A stretch of 64,000 bases of DNA from contig CBDAQA010000022.1 of assembly GCA_965198865.1 (NCBI GenBank), positions 437,941 through 501,940 on the forward strand, given 5' to 3'. Shown piece after piece: positions 9,030-17,975 of the stretch. Each line of letters begins with the position of its first letter. The stretch's first letter is position 1. Source of the DNA: CBDAQA01 sp965198865 (GTDB lineage: Bacteria; Planctomycetota; Phycisphaerae; Tepidisphaerales; Tepidisphaeraceae). Made by a program: the position numbers and the translations under genes. The notes beneath the pieces were generated by a model that saw only the letters and a list, made by a program, of their open reading frames with translations, was not told the origin of the DNA and ran no database searches.

Positions 9030-10451
9030 TCATTGGGCATCGGCAACGGCGTCGGGCTGGGCGGAGCCGGCCGCCGGCAGGTGGAGCGCGATCAGCACCG
9101 CCGCCGAGGGGCTGGCCTGGGCCAGCAGCTTCGGGGTGACCATGTTCAGCAGCGTGTCCAGGTCCCAGGGCGTGACGAGGAACGCGCCGACGTACAGGCC
9201 GAGCTGCGCGAGCAGGACGACCCAGATCAGCCGGGCCGGCCCGGTGCGGAACCCGCGGTAACCGATACCGGCGACGACCGCGAGGACGATCCAGATCAAG
9301 CCCGCGGCGGACAGATCGATCATCGAACCGAGCACGCTCCACAGGGTGTGCGGCAATCGGTCCAACCCGTGCGCGACGACGGTGGCGCTCATGAACCTGC
9401 CGCCGTAGTCCTCGTGCGTGCGCGGCAGCCAGTGGCGATAGACCAGCCACGGCGACAACAGGGCAAGCGCCAGCACCGCGGCCAGCAGCCAGTCCGTCGC
9501 CTGGCGTTTGCGGTTGGACTTCCGTGAGATCGTGCAGGCCAGCGTTGCGACGGCGAACATGGGCAGGACCGCGAGCCCCTCGTTCTTGGAGAAGGCGGCC
9601 GCGGCGGCGAACCCGCCGGCCAGAAGCAGGTCGGCCCGCGCCTTTCGCTGTGCCCATCGGGCCACCATCGACACGGTCGCCGCCAGGTACAGCGTCACGG
9701 GCAGCTCGCCGACGAGCAGTCCCGCCTTGGCCACCACGACCGGCGCGGCGGCGGCCAAGGCGGTGACGGCGATCGCGACGGCCCGGCGGTTCTCGCGCCG
9801 GGCCGCCCCGTAGAGGATGCCGACCAGCGACAGGTACATCGGCAGCAACACGCGCTTCGCGGCCAGCTCGTCCACCCGGCCCACGGCGGCGTATGTGCCG
9901 GACGTCAGCAGCGGCAACAGCAGCGGGTAGTCCTGATGGCTGTAGCTGTATCCCGGATCAATCAGGACTTGGGGGATGGGGCGGAGCGGGGACGCCGACA
10001 GCACCTTGGCCTTCAGCATCCACGTGGCGTACTCGTCGATGTCGGCCAGGCCCGGGGCGGTCGTCTCGGCCCAGACGTTGCCGACGGCGACGATCAGGGC
10101 GATCGCGGCGAGCCCGCCGACGACGCTGGTGGCATCGGGCGCGCGTCGGGTCGGGACCGTGGGCGCCAGCAGCTGTCCGCGCCGCCAGATGACGAGGCCG
10201 GCCGACGCGGCGACGGCGGCGGCCCCGGTCGCCAGCACGCCGCGCGTCGGGTGGAAGCCGGCGAGCGACGCGACAAATAGCCACAGGCTTGCCAGTCCGG
10301 CACCCGCGGCGAACGACAGGCCCGCCAGCTCGGCCCAGTGCCGGGTCGACGTGCGAACGGCGACTGAGACGGCCGTGTAGCCGGCGATGAGGATCACGAG
10401 CAGGTAGGCGGCGGTGAAGATCAGGTCGGCGGTGCCGTTCGGGGTCGTCAT
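9030..10451 (-). CDS. Polytopic membrane protein, possibly GT-C glycosyltransferase-like
   Basis: The 473 residues are dominated by about a dozen hydrophobic segments, starting with LIFTAAYLLVILIAGYTAVS. Acidic and Trp-rich loops such as ADIDEYATWMLKAK and YSYSHQDYPLLLPLL lie after the third or fourth helix. Such early acidic loops are typical of GT-C type transferases, but no family motif can be named. It shares a transcription direction and short spacing (17 nt) with the upstream small protein, and probably also with the CheB-like gene downstream. Confidence 0.7.
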   Translation of the reverse strand: MTTPNGTADLIFTAAYLLVILIAGYTAVSVAVRTSTRHWAELAGLSFAAGAGLASLWLFVASLAGFHPTRGVLATGAAAVAASAGLVIWRRGQLLAPTVPTRRAPDATSVVGGLAAIALIVAVGNVWAETTAPGLADIDEYATWMLKAKVLSASPLRPIPQVLIDPGYSYSHQDYPLLLPLLTSGTYAAVGRVDELAAKRVLLPMYLSLVGILYGAARRENRRAVAIAVTALAAAAPVVVAKAGLLVGELPVTLYLAATVSMVARWAQRKARADLLLAGGFAAAAAFSKNEGLAVLPMFAVATLACTISRKSNRKRQATDWLLAAVLALALLSPWLVYRHWLPRTHEDYGGRFMSATVVAHGLDRLPHTLWSVLGSMIDLSAAGLIWIVLAVVAGIGYRGFRTGPARLIWVVLLAQLGLYVGAFLVTPWDLDTLLNMVTPKLLAQASPSAAVLIALHLPAAGSAQPDAVADAQ

Positions 10452-10468
10452 GGTGAGGCGCGCCGCCG

Positions 10469-10972
10469 TTAGCGGACGGGGATGGCGGTGGGACGGTGCA
10501 GCCCCTGCGCGTCGAGCGGGAAGCGGACGACGGCGACGACGCCCAGCTCGCGCAGGCGGGCATCGGTGGGCACCTGGTCGGCCCGCGTCAGCTGCGCGCC
10601 ACCGTTGACGATCCGTCGGCCGTCGCCGATGTAGGCGCGGGCCGGGTACATCGTGTAGTTCAAGCCGTAGTACAGGGCGTCGGCGATGTTATCGGCCGCG
10701 GGGGGAAGCTGCGGGGCGCGATCGAAGTGCAGCTCGACGTTGCGGCCGTCGGCCAGTTGTGCAATGGGAAGGGTCAGGTCCCTCACGCGCCTCGCCTGTT
10801 GCGCCATGGGCGAGGCGGCTCCTAGCCCTTGCCCGATGGGGGCCGAGGGGTCGAGGTTGATCACGAGCAACGGGATCAGGGACAGGCCGAGGAGCATTGG
10901 AAGGACGACCTTCCGGCCGTCGGCGTTGGAGGGTGACGGGGGCGGCTCGAGTTGATACTCCACCGTCGGCAT
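10469..10972 (-). CDS. Hypothetical membrane-anchored protein
   Basis: 167 residues: a Pro-rich cytoplasmic start, one hydrophobic segment (VVLPMLLGLSLIPLLVINL, about 22-40), then a soluble domain with LYYGLNYTMYPARAYIGDG and a C-terminal beta-rich part. No recognised family. It starts the leftward unit with the polytopic protein 17 nt downstream; a role as accessory subunit to that protein is inference from position only. Confidence 0.6.
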   Translation of the reverse strand: MPTVEYQLEPPPSPSNADGRKVVLPMLLGLSLIPLLVINLDPSAPIGQGLGAASPMAQQARRVRDLTLPIAQLADGRNVELHFDRAPQLPPAADNIADALYYGLNYTMYPARAYIGDGRRIVNGGAQLTRADQVPTDARLRELGVVAVVRFPLDAQGLHRPTAIPVR

Positions 10973-11019
10973 GGCACCACTGTAATGCTCGGCCGCGGCC
11001 GGCGGTAGGCTGTGCGGAT

Positions 11020-11664
11020 ATGACGACGAAGGTACGGCGGACGGACGATTTTGAACTGGACGGCACCGGCACGGCGGCGGCGTGGGAGGCGGCGGCGTGG
11101 CTCGACGTGCCGCTGGTCGGCGAGGGCGAGGGCCACGCCACGCGGGCGAAGCTGCTCCACTCGGCCACGGGGATCTACGGCCTGTTCGACTGTGAGGACC
11201 GGCGGTTGACCTGCACCGACCTGCGCGACGGCGACGACCTGTGGCTCGAGGACGTGGTCGAGGCGTTCTTCTGGCCGGAGGAGTCGCAGCGGGCCTACTT
11301 CGAGTACGAGGTCTCGCCGCTGGGCGTCGAGCTGCCGCTGCTGGTGTCGAACCATGGCGGGACGTTCATGGGGTGGAGCCCGTGGCACTACGCCGGCGAG
11401 CGCCGCGTGCGGCGGGCGACGGCCGTGCGCGGCGGGGTGAGAGAGCCGGGGGCGGCGGTGACGGGGTGGTCGGCCGAGTTCTTCGTGCCGTTCGCGCTCT
11501 TGCAGGGGCTGGCGAACGTGCCGCCGGCGGCGGGGACGCGGTGGCGGTTGAACCTGTGCCGGATCGATCACGACGGCGGGGCGCCGCGGCTGTCGTCATG
11601 GTCGGCGGGGATCACGGACACGTTCCACGCGATCGAGCGATTCGGCACGGCGGTGTTCGCGTAG
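11020..11664 (+). CDS. CBM9-like (DOMON-fold) carbohydrate-binding protein, no signal peptide
   Basis: The 214 residues fit a family 9-like carbohydrate-binding beta-sandwich. The blocks AKLLHSATGIYGLFDCEDRR, EDVVEAFFWPEESQ, YFEYEVSPLG and WSAEFFVPF are the recurring signatures of CBM9-like domains annotated as hypothetical in many bacteria. ATG 11020 is the first start before the conserved domain. It has no signal sequence, so a cytoplasmic location is expected. It is divergent from the membrane-protein unit and is followed after 29 nt by a ferredoxin. Confidence 0.75.
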   Translation: MTTKVRRTDDFELDGTGTAAAWEAAAWLDVPLVGEGEGHATRAKLLHSATGIYGLFDCEDRRLTCTDLRDGDDLWLEDVVEAFFWPEESQRAYFEYEVSPLGVELPLLVSNHGGTFMGWSPWHYAGERRVRRATAVRGGVREPGAAVTGWSAEFFVPFALLQGLANVPPAAGTRWRLNLCRIDHDGGAPRLSSWSAGITDTFHAIERFGTAVFA

Positions 11665-11693
11665 AGCCGTCCGGCGTCTATCATGCCGGGCAT

Positions 11694-12056
11694 ATGCCCA
11701 AGCTCACGATCGACAACACGACGGTAGAGGTCCCGGCCGGCAAGCGGCTGATCAACGCGATCACCGACGAGGGGGGCAGCGACCAGCTGCACAACTGCGG
11801 TGGGAAGGCGGCGTGCACGAGCTGCCGGGTGCAGTTCGTCAGCGGCGAGCCGACGGCGATGGCGCAGGCGGAGAAGGACCTGCTGGTGGCTCGCGGGCTG
11901 ATCGGCAGCGAGGGCATGCGGCTGAGCTGCCAGATGACGTGCGACGCCGACATGTCGATCATGGTCATCAGCCGCCTGGCCGGCAGCGGCCGCCGCGATG
12001 CGGGCGGCCGGCCCGCCGACGCGATCGAGCCACCGCCGGCGTGGACGACCAGGTGA
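11694..12056 (+). CDS. 2Fe-2S ferredoxin, plant/adrenodoxin type fold
   Basis: The small electron carrier has the cluster pattern C-x5-C-x2-C then C: Cys35, Cys41, Cys44 (NCGGKAACTSC) and Cys79 (LSCQ), as in plant-type ferredoxins. The N-terminus MPKLTIDNTTVEVPAGKRL is the expected beta-hairpin. The tail after residue 95 is Arg, Gly and Pro rich and probably disordered. The start is 29 nt after the CBM9-like gene. The partner reductase is unknown; the FAD reductase at the right edge of the window is distant. Confidence 0.9.
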   Translation: MPKLTIDNTTVEVPAGKRLINAITDEGGSDQLHNCGGKAACTSCRVQFVSGEPTAMAQAEKDLLVARGLIGSEGMRLSCQMTCDADMSIMVISRLAGSGRRDAGGRPADAIEPPPAWTTR

Positions 12057-12065
12057 GCTCCGCGT

Positions 12066-12150
12066 TGGAGTTCTGAGTGAAGAAGTCTCGACCTGACCGG
12101 CGGAGAGGTCCCCGCTCAGAACTCCCCACTCACAACTCGGAACTCACGCA
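12066..12150. repeat. Imperfect palindrome, AACTC family (P6)
   Basis: GGAGTTCTGAGTGA at the left pairs with the right part, which holds CTCAGAACTCC followed by further ACTC units (CACTCACAACTCGGAACTCA). The same kind of GAGTTCTGAGTTGGGAGTT arm recurs at 60812-60935. It fills the gap between ferredoxin and response regulator genes. Confidence 0.6.
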
Positions 12151-12188
12151 ATGGACACCGCCCAGCGGTCGATTTAGAGTCGCCGGCC

Positions 12189-12701
12189 ATGAGTCAGGTG
12201 CCGACCTCGCCCGCCGTTCCGCCGACCGCTGAAGCCGCCGAGGCGGACACGTTCGTCTCGCCCAGCACCGTCCTCATCGTGGACGACAACCCGCAGAACG
12301 TGGAGCTGCTGGTGGCGTTCCTCGAGTCGCTGCCGGTCACGCTGGTGACGGCCGTCGACGGCGTCGACGCCCTGGCCAAGGTGGCCGAGCACCACCCGGA
12401 CCTGATCCTGCTGGACGTGATGATGCCGCGGATGAGCGGGTTCCAGGTGTGCCAGAAGCTCAAGGCCGACCCGGCCACCAAGGACATCCAGATCCTGATG
12501 GTGACCGCCCTGCACGAGCTGGGCGACATCGAGCGGGCCACCGAGTGCGGGACGGACGACTTCGTGAGCAAGCCGGTCAACAAGCTGGAGCTGCAGACGC
12601 GGGTGAAGAGCCTGCTGCGGGTCCGGCACCTCAAGAGCGAGCTGGAACGGGCCCTGACCTACCTGAACGAGATCGAGCAGGACGACACGCCGCCGCTTTG
12701 A
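12189..12701 (+). CDS. Single-domain response regulator
   Basis: A receiver domain only (residues about 26-150) with phospho-acceptor Asp76 in LILLDVMMP, the acidic pair Asp32/Asp33 (VLIVDDNPQN), Thr106 (MVTA) and Lys128 (VSKPV). The 170 residues include a disordered Ala/Pro-rich N-terminus and a C-terminal coiled-coil-like helix (LKSELERALTYLNEIEQ). There is no output domain, so it probably works as a phosphorelay element or CheY-like partner. No histidine kinase is adjacent. Confidence 0.92.
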   Translation: MSQVPTSPAVPPTAEAAEADTFVSPSTVLIVDDNPQNVELLVAFLESLPVTLVTAVDGVDALAKVAEHHPDLILLDVMMPRMSGFQVCQKLKADPATKDIQILMVTALHELGDIERATECGTDDFVSKPVNKLELQTRVKSLLRVRHLKSELERALTYLNEIEQDDTPPL

Positions 12702-12721
12702 GCGGCGGTCGAAGAAGAGTT

Positions 12722-12808
12722 TTAGCCACAGATGAACGCAGATGCACACAGATGGAAGAGGGACCGAATCCTCTCCTCCGTGTGCATCTGTGTTCATCTG
12801 TGGCTGAG
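12722..12808. repeat. Palindromic repeat of the CCACAGATG family (P3)
   Basis: The left arm (TTAGCCACAGATGAACGCAG and onward to 12754) pairs with the right arm ending in TGTTCATCTGTGGCTGA. Both arms are internal repeats of a CACAGATG-like unit. A second, perfect version lies at 39899-39981. It sits between the response regulator stop and the M16 peptidase start. Confidence 0.8.
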
Positions 12809-12829
12809 CTCTTTCCGTTGAGGAATGAC

Positions 12830-15751
12830 ATGAAGCGGACGATTGCCGTTGCCGTATTGGCCGCCCTTTGCGCCTCCGTGGCCACGCGCGCCGAGCCGCC
12901 GACCACAACGCCTTCCGACGCCGGCGAACTGATGCAGCCCAAGGCCGCCATGGCCGGTTACGGCGTCGAGCAGTACCGGCTGGTGAACGAGCCGGGCGAG
13001 ATCGTCAGCGTGCTGCGCAACGGCGTGACGGTGATCGTGAAGCGGGTGCCGTCGCCGGCGGTCGCCGTACGCGGACTGATCGGCACCGGTGGCGTGTACG
13101 AGGGGAAGTGGCTAGGCGGGGGGCTGAGCCACCTGCTGGAACACTTGGTCGCGGGTGGCAGTTGCGAGCGGCGGACCGAGGCCGAGAACCGGAACCTGCT
13201 GCAGCTGATCGGCAACAACTCCAACGCCTACACGACCGAGGATCGCACGGCCTTCTTCGTCAACACGACGCCGGCGCACACCGATCAGGCGATCGACCTG
13301 GTGACGGGGTGGCTGACCGGGGCGAAGATCACCGTGCCGGAGTACCGCCGGGAGTACGAGGTGGTGCAGCGGGAACTGGAGATGGGCAAGGGGGAGCCCG
13401 ACCGGCAGTTCTACTACATGTCGGCCATGAACCGGTACCACGTCCACCCGGCCCGGGTGCCGGTGATCGGGTACCAGGAGGTCATCCAGGGGCTGAGCCG
13501 GGATGACGTGTTCAACTACTACAAGCTGGCGTACGAGCCGCACAACCTGGTGTTCGCGGTGGTGGGGGACGTGGACCCCGAGGCGGCATTGAAGAGCGTG
13601 GCGCGGAACCTGGCCGACTTCGTGCCGAGCCGGGTGTTCACGCACGACGTGCCGGCCGAGCCGCCGGTGCAATCGCCGCGGTCGCTGGTGGCGACCTTCC
13701 CCAAGCTGGGCCAGGCCCGGCTGGAACTGGGGTTCGAGGGCGTCTCGGTCAACAGCAACGACATGTACGCGCTGGACCTGTTGGCCACCGTGCTGGGCGG
13801 CGGCGACAGCGCGACGCTGGTCGAACTGCTGCGGGACGAGAAGCAGCTGGCCAGCAGCGTCTCGGTGTCCGACGACACGCCCGCCTACGCGGCGGGGACG
13901 TTCACGGTCGACCTGCAACTGGACCCCGACAAGGTGGGCGCGGCGACGGACGAGACGCTGAAGGTGATCGAATCGATGAAGACCCACCCGGTCGACGCCG
14001 ACCGGCTGAAGCGGGCGAAGACGCAGATGCGGGTGGCGCACGTCCGCGGGAAGCAGACGGTCGAGGACATCTCGACCCTGCTGGCCGACGACTACATGAG
14101 CACGTCCGACGTCCACTTCAGCGACCGGTACGTGGACCGCATCGACCACGTGACGGCCGAGCAGATCCAGGCGGTGGCCCGCAAGTACTTCAGCAAAAGC
14201 CACCTGATCACGACCTGCATGCTGCCGGCCGAGTACGTGGGGGCGAAAGGGCTGCCCAAGGCGGAGGAGGTGCTCCGCGGCGCGGCACCGACCAGCCAAC
14301 CGACGACCGCGCCGGCGATGCTGGCGTCGGCCGTTCGCAAGGTCGACCTGGGCAACGGCGTCACGCTGCTGGTGAAGCGCGTGGCGACCAGCCCGCTGGT
14401 GCAGATCGGCATGTACAGCCTGGGCGGCGTGACGGCCGAGGCCGCGAACGACAACGGCATCGGCAACCTGACCATGGAGATGCTGACCCGCGGCACGACG
14501 ACCCGGTCGGCCGAGCAGATCGCCGAGCAGCTGGACGCGGCCGGCGCGTCGATCGACGCGGGGTGCGGCAACAACAGCTGGTTCTGGACGGCGTCGGGAC
14601 TGTCGGGCGACTTCGACTCGCTGATGGGGCTGTACGCGGACGTGGTGAAGCACCCGAAGTTCGCCGACGACGAGGTGGCGGCGATGAAGCAGCGGATCGA
14701 CGCCGACATCGCCGGTGAGGACGCCAACTGGGACGCCCAGGCTATTCGGTTCTTCAAGAAGTCGTTCTTCGGGCCGACGGGCAACCCGTACCAGTTTTTG
14801 CCGATCGGCACGACGGCGGTCGTCGACAAGCTGACGCCGGAGCAGCTGCGGAAGTGGTACGCGGAGCGCGTGTTGAGCCGCTCCCGGGTTCTCGCGATCT
14901 ACGGCGACGTCGACTGCGACCACGTTGAGGAGGTCGCTCGCAAGTTGTTCGGGACGACGCAGCGACCGAATCAGTACACGGTCATCGCGCCCAGTGACCT
15001 ACGACCCAGCGACCTACAGCCTCTCGCGACCGGCCCGTCCGTCGAGACGTCGATGGCCAAGCCGTCGGTGAGCGTGACCGACGTGAAGGTGCAGAAGACC
15101 GAGTCGGCGCTCGCCGGCGTGGTGATCGGGTTCAAGTCGAACAGCAAGATCGGCGATCCCGGCAACTACGCGCTCGACGTCGGCCAGACGATGGCCGGCG
15201 GGTGGGGGTATCCAACCGGCTACCTGTTCGAGACGCTGCGCGGCAAGGGGCTGGTGTACGACGTGTCGGCCCAGAACGTGCCGGGCATCGGCGGGCCGAA
15301 GACGGCGGGGGACTTCATCGTGTTCGCCGGGTGCGGGCCGGACAAGGTGAACGAGGTGGTCGACGCCTGCCTGCTGAACATCGCCCGGTTGCAGGGCAGG
15401 CCCGCCGACGTGCAGCCGGAGTGGTTCGACCGGTCGAAGCTGCTCATCACCACGGCCGATGCGCTCGACAACGAGACGTTGGCCAGCCAGGTGAGCACGG
15501 CGGCGCTGGACGAGCTGTTCGGCCTCGGGTTCGACTACCACCAGCAGTTCGCGCCCGGCGTCACCGGCGTGACGCTCGATCAGGTGCGGGCCGCGGCGGC
15601 GGGGCGGCTGCGGGAGTGCGTGGTGACGGTGAGCACGCCGAACCCCGAGGCGTTGACGATCAAGCCGGGCGTGCGGACGTACGAGGCGTTCCCGCCGGTC
15701 GACCTGACGCCGCGCGGCGTGCAGCACGCGAACGGCGTCGTAAAGCCCTGA
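12830..15751 (+). CDS. Exported double-domain M16 zinc metallopeptidase
   Basis: The 973 residues contain two tandem M16 units (residues about 50-470 and 500-960), like pitrilysin/PqqL. The signal peptide MKRTIAVAVLAALCASVATRA makes it periplasmic or surface-located. The N-terminal unit keeps the inverted zinc motif HLLEH at 101-105 and a downstream EVVQREL block that should supply the third ligand. In the C-terminal unit the equivalent position reads NLTME, so that half is non-catalytic, as is usual. A Thr/Pro-rich linker (TSQPTTAPA) joins the halves. The frame is open further upstream, but ATG 12830 coincides with the signal peptide. Confidence 0.93.
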   Translation: MKRTIAVAVLAALCASVATRAEPPTTTPSDAGELMQPKAAMAGYGVEQYRLVNEPGEIVSVLRNGVTVIVKRVPSPAVAVRGLIGTGGVYEGKWLGGGLSHLLEHLVAGGSCERRTEAENRNLLQLIGNNSNAYTTEDRTAFFVNTTPAHTDQAIDLVTGWLTGAKITVPEYRREYEVVQRELEMGKGEPDRQFYYMSAMNRYHVHPARVPVIGYQEVIQGLSRDDVFNYYKLAYEPHNLVFAVVGDVDPEAALKSVARNLADFVPSRVFTHDVPAEPPVQSPRSLVATFPKLGQARLELGFEGVSVNSNDMYALDLLATVLGGGDSATLVELLRDEKQLASSVSVSDDTPAYAAGTFTVDLQLDPDKVGAATDETLKVIESMKTHPVDADRLKRAKTQMRVAHVRGKQTVEDISTLLADDYMSTSDVHFSDRYVDRIDHVTAEQIQAVARKYFSKSHLITTCMLPAEYVGAKGLPKAEEVLRGAAPTSQPTTAPAMLASAVRKVDLGNGVTLLVKRVATSPLVQIGMYSLGGVTAEAANDNGIGNLTMEMLTRGTTTRSAEQIAEQLDAAGASIDAGCGNNSWFWTASGLSGDFDSLMGLYADVVKHPKFADDEVAAMKQRIDADIAGEDANWDAQAIRFFKKSFFGPTGNPYQFLPIGTTAVVDKLTPEQLRKWYAERVLSRSRVLAIYGDVDCDHVEEVARKLFGTTQRPNQYTVIAPSDLRPSDLQPLATGPSVETSMAKPSVSVTDVKVQKTESALAGVVIGFKSNSKIGDPGNYALDVGQTMAGGWGYPTGYLFETLRGKGLVYDVSAQNVPGIGGPKTAGDFIVFAGCGPDKVNEVVDACLLNIARLQGRPADVQPEWFDRSKLLITTADALDNETLASQVSTAALDELFGLGFDYHQQFAPGVTGVTLDQVRAAAAGRLRECVVTVSTPNPEALTIKPGVRTYEAFPPVDLTPRGVQHANGVVKP

Positions 15752-15772
15752 GCGTCCGTATCGCGAAATGAC

Positions 15773-15806
15773 GGCGGGGCTGGCGGCATTGACCGCCGGC
15801 CCCGCT
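15773..15806. terminator. GC-rich hairpin between convergent genes
   Basis: GGCGGGGCTGGCGG (15773-15786) pairs with CCGCCGGCCCCGCT (15793-15806) across a six-base loop. It lies between the converging M16 and surface-protein genes and could stop both transcripts. There is no T tract, so intrinsic termination is uncertain. Confidence 0.5.
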
Positions 15807-15831
15807 CGCAATGGCCTCCGTGCCGATCGGT

Positions 15832-16680
15832 TTAGGCGACGCCGATCGTGACCGTCGACGCGCTGAAGACGCGGAACTGCTGCTGCGTGCCCTGCGTGAA
15901 CAGCACTGCCGGGAAATAGGTGCCCGTGGCCGTGCCGGCGGGGATCTTCACCTTGTACGTCAGCGAGACGGCCCCGCCGTTCTTCTTGATCTTGACGCCC
16001 TTGCTCACGGACGTGAGCGAGATCGGGACGGTCGCCCCGTCGGTCGACAGGCCGATGGCGGCGGTCAGATTGCCGGTGCCGTCGGTATTGCCGGCGTTGG
16101 TGAGCGTCACCTTGAACGAGATCGTCTTGCCAGCCGTGAGCGCGGTGGGCGTGGCGGCACCGATGACGCCCGACAGGCTGACGAACGAGGGGGCGACGGT
16201 CAGCGACGGGGCCTCGACGGTCGAGACGACGCCGGACGCGTCGGTGGCCGAGACGAGGATGTCGTACGTCCCGGCGATCGGGGCGGCGACGCCCTTCACG
16301 GGGACGGTGATCTTCGTCATCTTCCCGGCCTTGAGGTTCAGCTTCTTCGAGACCGGCGTGCCCAGGATGCGGTCGCCGGCGTCGACGACGGCGTCAGTCG
16401 AGGCGTAGATGGTGAACGTGTTCACGCCGGTGTCGTTCGCGATCGCGCTGTTGGTCAGCTGTAGCGTGACGGCTCCGCTGACCTTGGTGCCGGTGAGGAT
16501 CGCCGTTGGCAGCGTCGACTTCGTGTAGAGGACGGTGAGCCCGACCGCGTCGGCCGGGGCGACGGAGGCACTCATCAGCTGTCGCGACTCGAGCGGCTCG
16601 AAGGCGGCGGGGGCCGAGCGGACAACCGGGGGGCGGGACGTACGGGCCGCGGGACGGCGGGCGGGGGTGAGGCCAAACAT
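15832..16680 (-). CDS. Planctomycete-type surface protein with CARDB-like beta domains
   Basis: 282 residues starting MFGLTPARRPAARTSRPP and carrying the planctomycete export-associated motif FEPLESRQLMSA at about residues 28-39. The rest is beta-rich, with two CARDB/Ig-like units. NTFTIYASTDAVVDAGD closely resembles a segment of the sedolisin at 17976. ATG 16680 is chosen because AAAGGATC lies about 9 nt upstream; an earlier in-frame ATG lacks this. It probably acts at the cell surface. Function beyond adhesion or scaffold is unknown. Confidence 0.8.
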   Translation of the reverse strand: MFGLTPARRPAARTSRPPVVRSAPAAFEPLESRQLMSASVAPADAVGLTVLYTKSTLPTAILTGTKVSGAVTLQLTNSAIANDTGVNTFTIYASTDAVVDAGDRILGTPVSKKLNLKAGKMTKITVPVKGVAAPIAGTYDILVSATDASGVVSTVEAPSLTVAPSFVSLSGVIGAATPTALTAGKTISFKVTLTNAGNTDGTGNLTAAIGLSTDGATVPISLTSVSKGVKIKKNGGAVSLTYKVKIPAGTATGTYFPAVLFTQGTQQQFRVFSASTVTIGVA

Positions 16681-16850
16681 GGACGGATCCTTTCGTGCCC
16701 ACTGCGGGGCGAAACGTGCCGGACGGCACAACTGGAGACGTGTATATCGCTGTGGCCGCTCCGCTCACAACGGCAGAAGTTGCCGAGCCGAAATCACGGC
16801 TACCATCGTCGCGCAGCCCATAGTGGGCGGTGGAAATGAGACGTAAGCCA

Positions 16851-17876
16851 ATGCCTGACATGCGTGTGTACCGGCTGCCGACGGCAGGGAAGATCGAGAA
16901 CCTGACGCTCGGCAACGCCGAGCAAGCGACGGTGGGCGTGGGCCAAGCGCTGGTCCGCATGCGGGCGGCATCGCTGAACTACCGCGACCTGATGATCGTG
17001 CGAAACCAGTACGGCGGCACGCCCCGGCCGGACCTGGTGCCGCTGAGCGACGGGGCGGGCGAGGTGGTCGAGGTGGGGGCTGGCGTGACGCGGGTGAAGG
17101 TCGGCGACCGCGTCGCGGGCATCTTCCACCAACGGTGGCTCGACGGCGACCTGACCGACGAGGCGACCAAATCGGCGCTCGGCGGCGACCTGGACGGCGT
17201 GCTGGCCGAGTACCGCGCGTTCGACGCCGACGGGCTGGTGCCGATCCCGCACGGGTTCAGCTTCGAGGAGGCGGCCACGCTGCCGTGCGCGGCGGTGACG
17301 GCGTGGAACGCGCTGATGTGCGGCCCGCGGCCGGTCCGGCCGGGCGAGACGGTGCTCACGTTGGGTACCGGGGGCGTGAGCGTCTTCGCGATCCAGTTCG
17401 CCCACGCGGCGGGGGCGCGGGTCATCAGCACCTCGTCGTCGGACGAGAAGCTGGCGATGGCCAAGAAGCACGGCGCGACCGACACGATCAACTACCGGGC
17501 GACGCCGGACTGGGAGACGGAGGTGCAACGGCTGACCGACGGGCGGGGCGCCGAGCACGTCGTGGAGGTGGGCGGGGCGGGCACGCTGCCGCGGTCGCTG
17601 AAGAGCGTGCGGCGGAGCGGCACGGTCCACGTGATCGGCCTGCTGAGCGGCGGCGGCGGCGAGATCAACCCGCTGGTGCTGATCCCGCGCCAGGCCACGC
17701 TGCGGGGCATCTACGTGGGGTCGCGGCGGATGTTCCTGGAGATGAACCGGGCGATCGTGACCAACGGCATCCGGCCGGTGATCGACCGCACGTTCGACTT
17801 CGAGCAGGCGCAGGATGCCTACCGCCACATGGCGTCGGGGTCGCACTTCGGGAAGGTGGTCGTCCGGATCGGCTGA
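16851..17876 (+). CDS. Zinc-independent MDR oxidoreductase (quinone oxidoreductase-like)
   Basis: Medium-chain dehydrogenase/reductase with a GroES-like N-terminal part (ASLNYRDLMIVRNQYGG) and an NADP-binding fold (VLTLGTGGVSVFAIQFAHAA at about residues 165-185). DGAGEVVEVGAGV is the usual second signature. The catalytic and structural zinc cysteines of alcohol dehydrogenases are missing, as in quinone oxidoreductases and enoyl reductases. The length of about 341 residues is typical. Starts at GTG 16830 or ATG 16836 are also possible. It is flanked on both sides by minus-strand surface-protein genes. Confidence 0.9.
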   Translation: MPDMRVYRLPTAGKIENLTLGNAEQATVGVGQALVRMRAASLNYRDLMIVRNQYGGTPRPDLVPLSDGAGEVVEVGAGVTRVKVGDRVAGIFHQRWLDGDLTDEATKSALGGDLDGVLAEYRAFDADGLVPIPHGFSFEEAATLPCAAVTAWNALMCGPRPVRPGETVLTLGTGGVSVFAIQFAHAAGARVISTSSSDEKLAMAKKHGATDTINYRATPDWETEVQRLTDGRGAEHVVEVGGAGTLPRSLKSVRRSGTVHVIGLLSGGGGEINPLVLIPRQATLRGIYVGSRRMFLEMNRAIVTNGIRPVIDRTFDFEQAQDAYRHMASGSHFGKVVVRIG

Positions 17877-17889
17877 CGCCGGCCGGTCG

Positions 17890-17967
17890 GCCGCGGGTTC
17901 TTCGGGGGACGCCGGGGGGTTGTGCGGCCCGGCGGAAGAACCCGCGGCGGAGCCGCCGGGGCTTGGA
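17890..17967. repeat. Palindromic repeat, family P1
   Basis: CCGCGGGTTCTTC (about 17891-17903) is the reverse complement of GAAGAACCCGCGG (about 17935-17947), followed by CGGAGCCGCCGGGGCTT. It belongs with the elements at 4752, 45382-45621 and 62745, and lies between convergent genes. Confidence 0.75.
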
Positions 17968-17975
17968 CGCGCGGT

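Noticed and set aside
12449..12829. 127-codon extension of the M16 peptidase
   Set aside because: It overlaps the response regulator in another frame and reads through the CACAGATG palindrome; a signal peptide starts at 12830.
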